Of a stretch of DNA of 8,202 nucleotides, positions 1-6,481 are shown in pieces. Every line of letters starts with the position of its first letter. Position 1 is the first letter of the stretch. The stretch covers positions 1-8,202 of the forward strand of contig CAKUCT010000075.1 of the NCBI GenBank assembly GCA_934643765.1. The letters run 5' to 3'. Source of the DNA: an uncultured Oscillospiraceae bacterium. GTDB lineage: Bacteria > Bacillota > Clostridia > Oscillospirales > Oscillospiraceae. The notes under the pieces are model-generated. The model was not told the DNA's origin. It saw only the letters and a program-made list of their open reading frames with translations, and did no database searches. Both the position numbers and the translations under genes were made by a program.

Positions 1-641
1 CGGTATTTGAGGACGTTGCCCGCGCGGGCGGCAGCGCCGTCGTCATTACGCTCTCGTCCAAGCTCTCCGGCACGTATCAGAGCGCCCGCATCGCCGCACA
101 GGAGACGGCGCTGGATGTGACGATTGTAGACAGTGAAAACGTGACGGCGGGCGAGCGTGTGCTCGTGGACTATGCCGTCCGGCTGCGCGATGCGGGCCTT
201 GGCGCAAAGGAGATTGCGCAGAAGCTGGAAGAGGCGAAAAAGCGGCTTTGCATCATCGGAAGGGTCGACACACTGGAGTATCTCTACCGCGGCGGCAGGC
301 TTTCCAAGACAAGCGCGATTGCGGGCACGCTTCTGAACATCAAGCCGGTTCTGACTGTCACGGATGGAAAGCTCGCCGTGCTCGGCAAGGCGCGCGGCGC
401 AAGACAGAGCAACAACTTTCTCAATGAAGCCATCGCAAAGCGCGGCGGAATTGATTTTTCCATGCCGCTGATGCTGGGCTATTCCGGGGAAGATGCGTCC
501 GGCCTTGAGGAGTATATCCAGAGCAGCCGGGAAATCTGGGAGGGAAAACTGGACCCGCTTCCCGTGACCTCGATCGGCAGCACCATCGGCACGCACGTCG
601 GCCCCGGCGCAATCGTTCTAGCCTTTTTTGCAGCAGAATAG
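1..641 (+). CDS. DegV family fatty-acid-binding protein, 3' part (N-terminus outside window)
   Basis: The frame is open from the first complete codon at position 3 to a TAG stop at 639-641, giving 212 visible residues. DegV proteins usually have about 280, so roughly 70 N-terminal residues lie upstream. Visible family motifs are SSKLSGTYQSA (fragment residues 18-28), the LEYLYRGGRLSK signature in the middle, and IGTHVGPGAI near the C-terminus. DegV/FakB proteins are cytosolic carriers that bind one fatty acid; in the FakA/FakB pathway the bound fatty acid is phosphorylated for phospholipid synthesis. Which paralogue this is, and whether it works with a FakA kinase, cannot be told from the fragment. 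A GTG at 117 is only an internal codon, since the homology continues upstream of it. The gene ends its transcription unit: a strong terminator follows 42 nt after the stop. Confidence 0.93.
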   Translation, partial: VFEDVARAGGSAVVITLSSKLSGTYQSARIAAQETALDVTIVDSENVTAGERVLVDYAVRLRDAGLGAKEIAQKLEEAKKRLCIIGRVDTLEYLYRGGRLSKTSAIAGTLLNIKPVLTVTDGKLAVLGKARGARQSNNFLNEAIAKRGGIDFSMPLMLGYSGEDASGLEEYIQSSREIWEGKLDPLPVTSIGSTIGTHVGPGAIVLAFFAAE

Positions 642-683
642 ATAAAATAAGAGAGGATTCCTGTAGGTCCAAGCCTCGCAGAG

Positions 684-711
684 TTCGCCGCCCGGAGGCG
701 GCGAATTTTTT
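684..711 (+). terminator. Intrinsic terminator after the DegV-family gene
   Basis: A perfect 9-bp stem (TTCGCCGCC at 684-692 with GGCGGCGAA at 697-705) encloses a CGGA tetraloop and is followed at once by six T residues (706-711). This is a classical Rho-independent terminator, and it separates the DegV unit from the yqzL-recO-mutS2 operon. Confidence 0.93.
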
Positions 712-724
712 CGAATTATTTTAT

Positions 725-740
725 CCGGCGGCTTCGCCGG
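725..740. repeat. Short GC-rich inverted repeat
   Basis: CCGGCG (725-730) and CGCCGG (735-740) form a 6-bp perfect inverted repeat around GCTT. No T-tract follows, so it does not look like a second terminator on the + strand. It lies just downstream of the real terminator and may simply be a stable hairpin in untranslated DNA. Confidence 0.5.
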
Positions 741-771
741 CCGGAAAAATACGACTCGCGGAGAGAGTGTG

Positions 772-796
772 TTTTTGCAGGCTCCGCCGGCAAAAA
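772..796. repeat. Inverted repeat with T and A flanks
   Basis: TTTTTGC (772-778) pairs with GCAAAAA (790-796). Inside it GGC (780-782) pairs with GCC (786-788) around a TCC loop, with one A/G mismatch at 779/789. Neither strand has the stem-then-T-tract order of a terminator. Function is unknown. Confidence 0.5.
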
Positions 797-820
797 AGCG
801 CGGGTCAGAGCGCAGCCTTT

Positions 821-847
821 TGTCAAAAAATCAAGGATTTTTTGACA
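821..847. repeat. 12-bp perfect inverted repeat upstream of the yqzL promoter
   Basis: TGTCAAAAAATC (821-832) and GATTTTTTGACA (836-847) are perfect reverse complements separated by AAG. The element ends 13 nt before the -35 box of the promoter at 861-889, a position suited to a regulator site or an upstream hairpin barrier. Its right arm contains TTGACA, but no matching -10 box lies 15-19 nt away, so I do not read that as a -35 element. Whether it acts as DNA or as RNA cannot be decided from the sequence. Confidence 0.6.
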
Positions 848-860
848 GACGAAGTCGCGC

Positions 861-889
861 TTGCCGCGGCGAGGAAAGAATGCTATAAT
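861..889 (+). promoter_or_regulatory. Sigma-A-type promoter for yqzL-recO-mutS2
   Basis: TTGCCG (861-866) is followed by a 17-nt spacer and a perfect TATAAT (884-889). TGC directly before the -10 box makes an extended -10 element. Transcription should start near 896, leaving a leader of about 92 nt before the yqzL ATG at 988. It is the only good promoter candidate I see in this gap. Confidence 0.8.
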
Positions 890-957
890 GTTTCAGAATT
901 TAGGAGCAGCGGCCCGCGGGCAGGAACTGCCAGCATAGCTTTCCGTCCGGAGGCACA

Positions 958-979
958 TCCTAACGGTAACGTTGGGAGG
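958..979 (+). promoter_or_regulatory. Leader hairpin with GUAA tetraloop overlapping the yqzL ribosome site
   Basis: In RNA, 958-965 (UCCUAACG) can pair with 970-977 (CGUUGGGA) in an 8-bp stem with one G-U pair, closed by GUAA, a GNRA-type tetraloop. The Shine-Dalgarno sequence of yqzL (GGGAGG, 974-979) has its first four bases in the 3' arm. Such a fold would hide part of the ribosome site and could tune translation of yqzL and, through coupling, recO. The pairing is visible; the regulatory role is inference. Confidence 0.45.
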
Positions 980-987
980 TGCGGCAG

Positions 988-1143
988 ATGCAGACGCAGG
1001 CATTATGGCAGCTGTTTCAGGACACCGGCGCGCCGGAGGCATATCTGCTTTACAAAAAGTCGCTGCAGAAAAGCGGGCCGGACGGCGCGGACGCTGGAGG
1101 CGCGGAATGTATCTCAAAACACAGGGGCTTGTCCTCCGGGTAA
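988..1143 (+). CDS. yqzL: YqzL-family small protein
   Basis: This 51-residue protein begins MQTQALWQLFQDTGAPEAYL and continues LYKKS. That matches the short YqzL family pattern: an aromatic residue and F early, a TG turn, then a YLLYK-type segment. In Bacillus subtilis yqzL also lies immediately upstream of recO, so position supports the call. The start is the ATG at 988, preceded by GGGAGG (974-979) with 8 nt spacing; the TAA stop is at 1141-1143. The conserved part is the first ~25 residues. The rest is low in recognisable features, and its last 37 nt overlap recO in a different frame, with the recO ribosome site (GGAGG, 1096-1100) inside yqzL. This arrangement implies translational coupling. 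The molecular function of the family is not known to me. Confidence 0.8.
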   Translation: MQTQALWQLFQDTGAPEAYLLYKKSLQKSGPDGADAGGAECISKHRGLSSG

Positions 1144-1847
1144 CTGAATACCGCGATACGGACGCGATTCTGACGGTTCTGACGAAAGATCAGGGCCTTC
1201 TGACGCTCAAGGCCAGAAATGTCCGCAGCCGCCGCAGCCAGATCAAATCGGCCTGCCAGCTGCTGGCGTTTTCGGAATTTACCTATTCGGAGCGGCAGGG
1301 CTACTGTACGATTTCCGAGGCTGTGTGCATTGAGATGTTCCAGTCCATGCGAAATGACATTGAGCTTCTGAGCCTGTGCAGCTATTTTGCGCAGGTAGCA
1401 GAACTTCTGTCGCAGCAGGATGTGCAGGACGGGGAAGTGCTGTCACTGACGCTCAACAGCATATATGCGTTATGTAAACTAAAAAAGCCGCAGGAGCTTG
1501 TCAAAGCGGCTTTTGAGCTGCGGATGATGGTGCTGGCCGGCTTTCAGCCGATGGTGGCCTGCTGCGCGGTGTGCGGAAGCGAAAGCCCGGACCGGTTCGA
1601 CGTGGCAGGCGGCATGTGCGTCTGCGCCCGGTGCAGCGCGCCGGGGACGCTTCGATTGCCGGTGAGCCCGGCGTGTCTTGCCGCCCTACAGCATATCACA
1701 GGCTGCGAAGCGAAAAAGATCTTCTCTTTTAACCTCTTTCCCGAGGCGATGAAGGAGCTTTCCGATATCAGCGAGACGTATTTGCTGACGCAGCTCGAGC
1801 GCGGATTTTATACGCTGGATTTTTATAAATCGCTGCGATTGATTTGA
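1107..1847 (+). CDS. recO: DNA repair protein RecO
   Basis: This 246-residue protein has the usual RecO length. It begins MYLKTQGLVLRVTEYRDTD, the typical N-terminal OB-fold opening. The central part is helical, and the C-terminal half carries a four-cysteine zinc-site pattern, C153-x2-C156 and C173-x2-C176. RecO helps RecR load RecA onto SSB-coated single-stranded DNA during gap repair in the RecFOR route. I chose the ATG at 1107 because it has GGAGG at 1096-1100 (6 nt spacing) and matches the family N-terminus. The frame is open upstream to 972, but those 45 residues overlap yqzL and are not RecO-like. Expression probably comes from the promoter at 861-889 and depends on translation of yqzL. 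mutS2 follows after 12 nt. Confidence 0.95.
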   Translation: MYLKTQGLVLRVTEYRDTDAILTVLTKDQGLLTLKARNVRSRRSQIKSACQLLAFSEFTYSERQGYCTISEAVCIEMFQSMRNDIELLSLCSYFAQVAELLSQQDVQDGEVLSLTLNSIYALCKLKKPQELVKAAFELRMMVLAGFQPMVACCAVCGSESPDRFDVAGGMCVCARCSAPGTLRLPVSPACLAALQHITGCEAKKIFSFNLFPEAMKELSDISETYLLTQLERGFYTLDFYKSLRLI

Positions 1848-1859
1848 GGATAACGACAT

Positions 1860-4238
1860 ATGAATGAACTGTACGAAAAATCTTTACACAAGCTGGAACT
1901 CGATAAGGTTCTGGCGCTGCTGGCCGATCAGGCGTGTTCGCCGTCAGGCAAGGAGCAGTGTCTGAAGATCGAGCCGCTGAGCGACGCGGACGAAATCCGC
2001 CTGCTGCAGAAGCAGACGAGCGCGGCCTGCCGCATGATTACGCTCAAGGGTTCCCCCGGCCTGGCCGGGGTGAGCGACGTTGGCGCAAGCGTCGACCGGG
2101 CCGTGCGCGGCGGCTGCCTCAGCCCGGAGGAGCTTTTGCGCGTGGCGGGCGTTTTAAAATGCGCGCGGCAGGCGAAAGCCTACGCCGACGGCGAGGGCAT
2201 GGAAAATGATCTCAACGTCTTCTTTGCGCAGATTACACCGAATAAATACTTGGAAGAGCGTATTTTCAACTCCATTTTGTCCAAGGACGAGATTGCCGAC
2301 GCCGCAAGCCCGGAGCTTGCCAACATCCGCCGCAAGATCCGCCGACAGAGTGTTGCCATCCGCGAGGGGCTGCAGAAGATTATCACGTCTTCGACCTATG
2401 CCAAATTCCTGCAGGAGCCGATTGTGACCATCCGGTCCGACCGCTTTGTCGTTCCGGTCAAGGCCGAGTGCAAGGGCGCGATTCCGGGCCTTGTGCACGA
2501 TGTGTCGAGCTCCGGAAGCACGTTTTTTATTGAGCCCATGCAGGCTGTGAACGGCAACAATGCTCTGCGCGAACTTCTGACTGAGGAGCGCAAGGAGATT
2601 GAACGGATTCTGACAGAGCTCTCCGGCGAGGTCGCAGGACACCGCGAGCACTTAAGTATCAACTACACGGTGCTCACGCAGCTCGACTGCATTTTTGCGC
2701 GCGCAAAACTGTCGTTTGCGATGCACGCAGCGGAGCCGGAAATCCGCACGGACGGAAAGCTGGAGCTCAAGCGGGCGCGGCATCCGCTGATTACGGGAAA
2801 AACGGTGGTGCCGATTTCTGTGCGCCTGGGCTCTGATTTTGATACGCTCATCATCACCGGCCCCAACACCGGCGGCAAGACAGTGACGCTCAAGACGCTG
2901 GGTCTTCTTACGCTCATGGCCGAGTGCGGCCTGCACATCCCGGCGGACGACGGAAGCTTTGTGTCTGTGTTTGATCGGGTACTGGCAGACATCGGCGACG
3001 AGCAGTCGATTGAGCAGTCGCTTTCCACCTTCTCGTCGCACATGAAAAATATCGTGGATATTTTAAAAATCTGCGACGATTCCACGCTGATTCTCTTCGA
3101 CGAGCTCTGCGCCGGCACCGACCCGGCGGAGGGCGCGGCGCTGGCGATTTCTCTGATCGAGTTCTGCCGCAAATGCGGCGCGAAGGTCGCGGCTACGACG
3201 CATTACGCCGAGCTCAAGCTCTACGCCATGCGTACCAGCGGCGTCATCAACGCCTCGTGCGAGTTCAATGTTGAGACGCTGCAGCCGACCTACCGGCTGC
3301 TCATCGGCGTGCCGGGCAAGTCCAATGCGTTCGCGATCTCCAAGAAGCTGGGGCTGGACGATGTGATTCTTGAGGACGCGAGAAGCATGGTCAGCCAGAA
3401 CGACGTGAACTTTGAAGACGTTCTTTCGCAGCTTGAGCAGCAGCGCCAGCAGATGGAGCAGGCGCGGCTGGAGGCTGAGCAGCTGCGGCTGGAGACGGAA
3501 AAACAGCGCCAGCAGTCCGAGGAATACTATCAGCAGATTCAGCGCGAAAAGGAAAAGGCTGCCGCGCAGGCCAGAAAAGAGGCCCAGTATATCATCGACG
3601 ACGCCCGGCGCACGGCAAACGAGGTCTATGAGGAGCTCAAGCAGCTGCGCAAGCAGGCGCAGGGCGGCGCGTTTGTACCGGGATCAAATGAAAAGCAGGC
3701 AAATCTCCGCCACGCGCTCAACGAGGCGGAAAGCAAGCTTCAGGGCCAGAAGCAGCAGCAAAATCAGGGCCGTCCCGCGCCGACACGCGAGATTCGCGTG
3801 GGAGACACGGTGGAGCTTTTGAAGCTTGGCACGAAGGCAACGGTGCTGGCCGTCAACAAAGATGGGACATACCAGCTGCAGGCCGGTATCATGAAAGTCA
3901 GCGCAAAGCCGGACGAAGTGTATCTGCTCGAAAACGAGACAAAAACCAAGGCAAAGAAGATCATTGAGGGCAAGGTGCGCGAGCTCAAATCCGCGGCGCA
4001 GCCGGAGCTTGATCTTCGCGGCATGGCCGCCGATGAGGCGATCATTCTGCTCGATAACTTCCTGGACAGCGCCTATATGGGCAATCTCCCCACCGCCCGC
4101 ATCATCCACGGCAAGGGCACGGGCGTGCTGCGCGCGGCAGTGCAGGAGGAGCTGCGCCGGTGCAAATATGTAAAATCCTTCCGCCTCGGCGTCTATGGCG
4201 AGGGCGAGAGCGGTGTGACCATCGTCGAGTTCAAATAG
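1860..4238 (+). CDS. mutS2: MutS2 ATPase/endonuclease with C-terminal Smr domain
   Basis: This 792-residue protein has the MutS2 layout. There is a MutS-like core and clamp (about 1-310), then an ABC-type ATPase with Walker A GPNTGGKT (334-341), Walker B ending in D414-E415 of LFDELCAGTDP, and the switch His448 of ATTHYAELK. A Gln/Glu-rich coiled coil follows (about 515-600), then a KOW-like beta segment near 646-690, and a C-terminal Smr nuclease domain with LDLRG (717-721) and HGKGTG (750-755). It lacks the mismatch-reading domain of MutS. MutS2 proteins act on branched DNA to limit recombination; in Bacillus MutS2 is also reported to act on collided ribosomes, where the Smr and KOW parts matter. 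The start ATG at 1860 has GAGGA (1846-1850), overlapping the recO stop, at 9 nt spacing. All key ATPase and Smr motifs are intact. I see no terminator behind it; the next gene has its own promoter. Confidence 0.97.
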   Translation: MNELYEKSLHKLELDKVLALLADQACSPSGKEQCLKIEPLSDADEIRLLQKQTSAACRMITLKGSPGLAGVSDVGASVDRAVRGGCLSPEELLRVAGVLKCARQAKAYADGEGMENDLNVFFAQITPNKYLEERIFNSILSKDEIADAASPELANIRRKIRRQSVAIREGLQKIITSSTYAKFLQEPIVTIRSDRFVVPVKAECKGAIPGLVHDVSSSGSTFFIEPMQAVNGNNALRELLTEERKEIERILTELSGEVAGHREHLSINYTVLTQLDCIFARAKLSFAMHAAEPEIRTDGKLELKRARHPLITGKTVVPISVRLGSDFDTLIITGPNTGGKTVTLKTLGLLTLMAECGLHIPADDGSFVSVFDRVLADIGDEQSIEQSLSTFSSHMKNIVDILKICDDSTLILFDELCAGTDPAEGAALAISLIEFCRKCGAKVAATTHYAELKLYAMRTSGVINASCEFNVETLQPTYRLLIGVPGKSNAFAISKKLGLDDVILEDARSMVSQNDVNFEDVLSQLEQQRQQMEQARLEAEQLRLETEKQRQQSEEYYQQIQREKEKAAAQARKEAQYIIDDARRTANEVYEELKQLRKQAQGGAFVPGSNEKQANLRHALNEAESKLQGQKQQQNQGRPAPTREIRVGDTVELLKLGTKATVLAVNKDGTYQLQAGIMKVSAKPDEVYLLENETKTKAKKIIEGKVRELKSAAQPELDLRGMAADEAIILLDNFLDSAYMGNLPTARIIHGKGTGVLRAAVQEELRRCKYVKSFRLGVYGEGESGVTIVEFK

Positions 4239-4256
4239 GTGCTGAGCAAATAATGA

Positions 4257-4285
4257 TTGACATTTTTAAGAAATTTGGGTAATAT
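4257..4285 (+). promoter_or_regulatory. Promoter of the HPr-like gene
   Basis: A perfect TTGACA (4257-4262) and TAATAT (4280-4285, four of six matches to TATAAT) are separated by 17 nt. It sits in a notably AT-rich 92-nt gap in otherwise GC-rich DNA. Transcription would start near 4292, leaving a short leader of about 39 nt before the ATG at 4331. The HPr-like gene is therefore probably expressed independently of mutS2. Confidence 0.78.
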
Positions 4286-4330
4286 GAAGGTACATGAAAG
4301 CCCACAGCATGATTGTAAGGAGTGTCGTCT

Positions 4331-4591
4331 ATGTACATGCAGCAATCCATTGTCAAATGTGAATCCGGCCTTTACAACCGGCAGGCTACTTACTTCATCC
4401 AGAAAGCGAACGAATTCAAGTCCAGCATCTGGGTTGAGGTGGAAGACCGGAAAATCAATGCAAAAAGTCTGCTCGGTGTCCTCTCCATGGGTATCACAAA
4501 AGGAACCCGCGTGAGCATCATCGCCGAAGGTCCTGACGAAGAGGAAGCCGTCAAAGCATTGACTGAAATGCTGGTGAAGGAAGTTTTCTGA
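4331..4591 (+). CDS. Crh-like HPr paralogue lacking the catalytic His15
   Basis: This 86-residue HPr-fold protein aligns with HPr without gaps through the key sites. The usual GLHARPA active-site loop reads GLYNRQA, so residue 15 is Tyr (TAC at 4373-4375) instead of the His that carries PTS phosphate, and Pro18 is Gln; Gly13, Leu14 and Arg17 are kept. The regulatory segment is INAKSLLGVLSMG with Ser46 in place, the residue HPr kinase modifies in Firmicutes. The protein should therefore be unable to relay phosphate from enzyme I to sugar transporters but could be Ser46-phosphorylated, as in Bacillus Crh, which has Gln15. The start at 4331 places Tyr and Ser at 15 and 46 exactly and has AAGGAG (4317-4322) at 8 nt; GTG 4322 overlaps that ribosome site and ATG 4337 is too distant. 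The gene forms its own unit, with promoter 4257-4285 and terminator 4603-4642. The Crh-like role is inference. Confidence 0.88.
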   Translation: MYMQQSIVKCESGLYNRQATYFIQKANEFKSSIWVEVEDRKINAKSLLGVLSMGITKGTRVSIIAEGPDEEEAVKALTEMLVKEVF

Positions 4592-4602
4592 AATTCGGAT
4601 GG

Positions 4603-4642
4603 AACGCTGCCTCAAAAACCTGGTTTTTGAGGCAGCGTTTTT
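4603..4642 (+). terminator. Strong intrinsic terminator after the HPr-like gene
   Basis: A 16-bp perfect stem (4603-4618 with 4624-4639) encloses a five-base CCTGG loop and runs into a T-tract at 4638-4642. The stem begins 11 nt after the HPr-like stop codon and the T-tract ends 6 nt before the uvrC ATG. It should end most transcripts of the HPr-like gene, so uvrC expression from upstream promoters would need readthrough. Confidence 0.9.
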
Positions 4643-4648
4643 AATGCT

Positions 4649-6481
4649 ATGACCTTTGAAGAATTAAAAGACAAGGCACTGTCGTTGCCGTATGAGCCGG
4701 GCGTTTATCTGATGCAGGATAAGACCGGGCAGATCATCTATGTCGGCAAGGCGAAAAAGCTTAAAAACCGCGTCAGCCAGTATTTCCAGAATACCGCGTC
4801 GCACACGCCGAAGACACGCAGGATGGTCAGCCAGATTGACCATTTTGACGTCATCGTCGCGGCGAGCGAATTTGAGGCGCTGGTGCTTGAGTGCTCGCTT
4901 ATCAAGCGGCACATGCCAAAATACAACATCCTGCTCAAAGACGACAAGGGGTATCCCTATCTGCGTGTGGACATGCGCGACGAGTACCCAACGATGGAGC
5001 TTGTGAGCAAGGTGATGGGTGACGGGGCAAGCTATTTTGGCCCGTACGGCGGCCGGTTTGTGACGCAGCGGGTGATCGATACGATCCGGCTGACGTTAAA
5101 GCTTCCCGGGTGCTCGAAAAAATTTCCGCGCGACCTTGGAAAAGAGCGGCCGTGCCTGAACTACCACATGAACAACTGCGACGCCTGGTGCCAGCTCTCG
5201 CGCTCGCCCGCGGAATACCGCGCGCGCATGGAGCAGGCCGTGATGCTGCTGCAGGGAAAGTACACGGAGCTCGCCGCTGCCATCCGGGAAAAAATGCTCG
5301 CGGCGGCGGAAAATCTTGATTTTGAGCAGGCGGCGCTGCTGCGCGACCGGCTGAGGGCCGTGGAGTCTCTGGGGCAGAAGCAGCTGGTGACGGCCGGTTC
5401 GATGGCAAATACAGACGTCATCGGCTATTATCAGAGCGAAGCGAAGGCATGCTTTGCGGTGCTACACTATGTGGACGGGAATCTGCTGGATAAAGAGTAC
5501 GAGATTCTGCAGCCGGCGGACGACGAGGCCGAAGCGATCTCCACGCTCGTCAAGCAGTATTATCTGGCTAGAGGCGCGGCGCCGAAGGTGATTTTGCTGC
5601 CGCGGCCGATGGAGGACGCGGCGCTGTTTGAAGAGCTTTTGTATCAGAATCTGCAGAAGAAGGTGCATATCCGCGTGCCGCAGCGCGGAGACAATGTGCG
5701 CCTGGTCGATCTTGCGCAGAAGAACGCGCGCGAGGAAGCCGAGCGCGTCACGACAAAAGCCGAACGCGCGGCAGGGACGCTGGGCCTGCTTCAGAACATG
5801 CTGGGTCTGGAGCGCCTGCGCCGGCTGGAATCTTACGATATTTCCAACATCGCGGGGACGGACATGGTCGCGTCCATGGTCGTCTTTCTGGACGGCAGGC
5901 CGAGCAAGCAGGACTACAAGCGCTTCAAACTCGAGGGCCTTGCCGATCAGAACGACTACGCCGCCATGCAGCAGGTGCTGCGCCGTAGACTCACGCACTT
6001 CAAAAACGGCGACGCCGGGTTTGACGCGCGGCCGGACGCACTTTTGATCGACGGCGGTATCGAACACGCAAACGCGGTTTTGCAGGTGCTGAAGGAACTG
6101 GGGCTCGTGATTCCGACTTTCGGTATGGTCAAGGACAACCGGCACCGCACGCGCGCGCTCGTCACGCCGGATGGACATGAAATTTCGATTTCGTCGGTGC
6201 CCGCCGTCTTTGCCCTGATCGGGACGATTCAGGAAGAGACGCACCGCTTTGCCATTACCTATCACCACACGCTCCGGAGCCGCCGCGTGCGCGGCTCAAA
6301 GCTCGAAGAGATTCCGGGCGTGGGGCCGAAGCGGCGCGAGGCGCTGCTGCGGCAGTTCAAGTCGATGGCAGCGATCGAATCGGCAAGCCTTACGGCGCTG
6401 GAGGACGCGGTCGGCAAGGCGGCGGGGCAGGCCGTCTATGATTATTTTCACCAAGACAGGGAGGAACAGCCATGCGAGTGA
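4649..6481 (+). CDS. uvrC: UvrABC system protein C (excinuclease subunit)
   Basis: This 610-residue protein is full length for UvrC, which makes the two cuts flanking a lesion bound by UvrB in nucleotide excision repair. The N-terminal GIY-YIG nuclease (3' incision) shows GVY at 18-20, YVG at 31-33, Arg41 and Glu76. Four cysteines, C155, C169, C177 and C181, match the spacing of the iron-sulfur ligands described for E. coli UvrC. A UVR segment that binds UvrB lies at about 206-240. The RNase H-like nuclease (5' incision) shows D397 in ESYDISN, D436 in NDYAAM, D468 in LIDGG and a His cluster at 532-540. Tandem helix-hairpin-helix motifs begin at about 552 (IPGVGPKRR). The ATG at 4649 is forced by an in-frame stop at 4628-4630 and by homology, yet lacks a normally spaced ribosome site: the only candidate, GAGG 4629-4632, is 16 nt away and inside the terminator stem. 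rsmD overlaps the 3' end by 10 nt. Confidence 0.96.
   Translation: MTFEELKDKALSLPYEPGVYLMQDKTGQIIYVGKAKKLKNRVSQYFQNTASHTPKTRRMVSQIDHFDVIVAASEFEALVLECSLIKRHMPKYNILLKDDKGYPYLRVDMRDEYPTMELVSKVMGDGASYFGPYGGRFVTQRVIDTIRLTLKLPGCSKKFPRDLGKERPCLNYHMNNCDAWCQLSRSPAEYRARMEQAVMLLQGKYTELAAAIREKMLAAAENLDFEQAALLRDRLRAVESLGQKQLVTAGSMANTDVIGYYQSEAKACFAVLHYVDGNLLDKEYEILQPADDEAEAISTLVKQYYLARGAAPKVILLPRPMEDAALFEELLYQNLQKKVHIRVPQRGDNVRLVDLAQKNAREEAERVTTKAERAAGTLGLLQNMLGLERLRRLESYDISNIAGTDMVASMVVFLDGRPSKQDYKRFKLEGLADQNDYAAMQQVLRRRLTHFKNGDAGFDARPDALLIDGGIEHANAVLQVLKELGLVIPTFGMVKDNRHRTRALVTPDGHEISISSVPAVFALIGTIQEETHRFAITYHHTLRSRRVRGSKLEEIPGVGPKRREALLRQFKSMAAIESASLTALEDAVGKAAGQAVYDYFHQDREEQPCE

Larger units (their letters stand above)
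642..987. other. Non-coding region between degV-type gene and yqzL
   Basis: This 346-nt stretch has no convincing gene. From left to right it holds the terminator of the upstream gene (684-711), a GC-rich inverted repeat (725-740), two A/T-flanked or A/T-cored inverted repeats (772-796 and 821-847), a promoter (861-889) and a leader of about 92 nt that ends in a hairpin touching the yqzL ribosome site. An open frame at 767-1147 crosses it, but its translation is compositionally odd, resembles no family I know, and runs into yqzL and recO in the wrong frame, so I do not call it. Confidence 0.7.

Noticed and set aside
842..847. TTGACA in the right arm of the inverted repeat as a -35 box
   Set aside because: The nearest good -10 box (884-889) is 36 nt away; the -35 element at 861-866 fits that box with 17 nt.
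972..1106. 45-residue N-terminal extension of recO from the upstream start
   Set aside because: The extension overlaps yqzL, is not RecO-like, and the ATG at 1107 has a better ribosome site and the family N-terminus.
767..1147. 126-residue open frame across the gap upstream of recO
   Set aside because: It covers the promoter and leader, overlaps yqzL and recO in a different frame, has no ribosome site and shows no family resemblance.
2154..2651. 165-residue minus-strand open frame within mutS2
   Set aside because: It lies wholly opposite a conserved part of mutS2 and has no recognisable product.
4294..4309. Possible CcpA (cre) site in the HPr-like leader
   Set aside because: The TGAAAGC start resembles a cre half, but the central CG and the right half do not match the consensus.
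4322..4330. GTG at 4322 as the start of the HPr-like gene
   Set aside because: It overlaps the ribosome site itself; starting at 4331 gives normal spacing and places residues 15 and 46 as in HPr.
4193..4615. 140-residue minus-strand open frame across the HPr-like gene
   Set aside because: It crosses a promoter, a whole real gene and part of a terminator in antisense, with no supporting signal.
5462..6268. 268-residue open frame on the minus strand within uvrC
   Set aside because: It is opposite a highly conserved gene; the openness follows from GC-rich third codon positions. No start signal or domain is visible.
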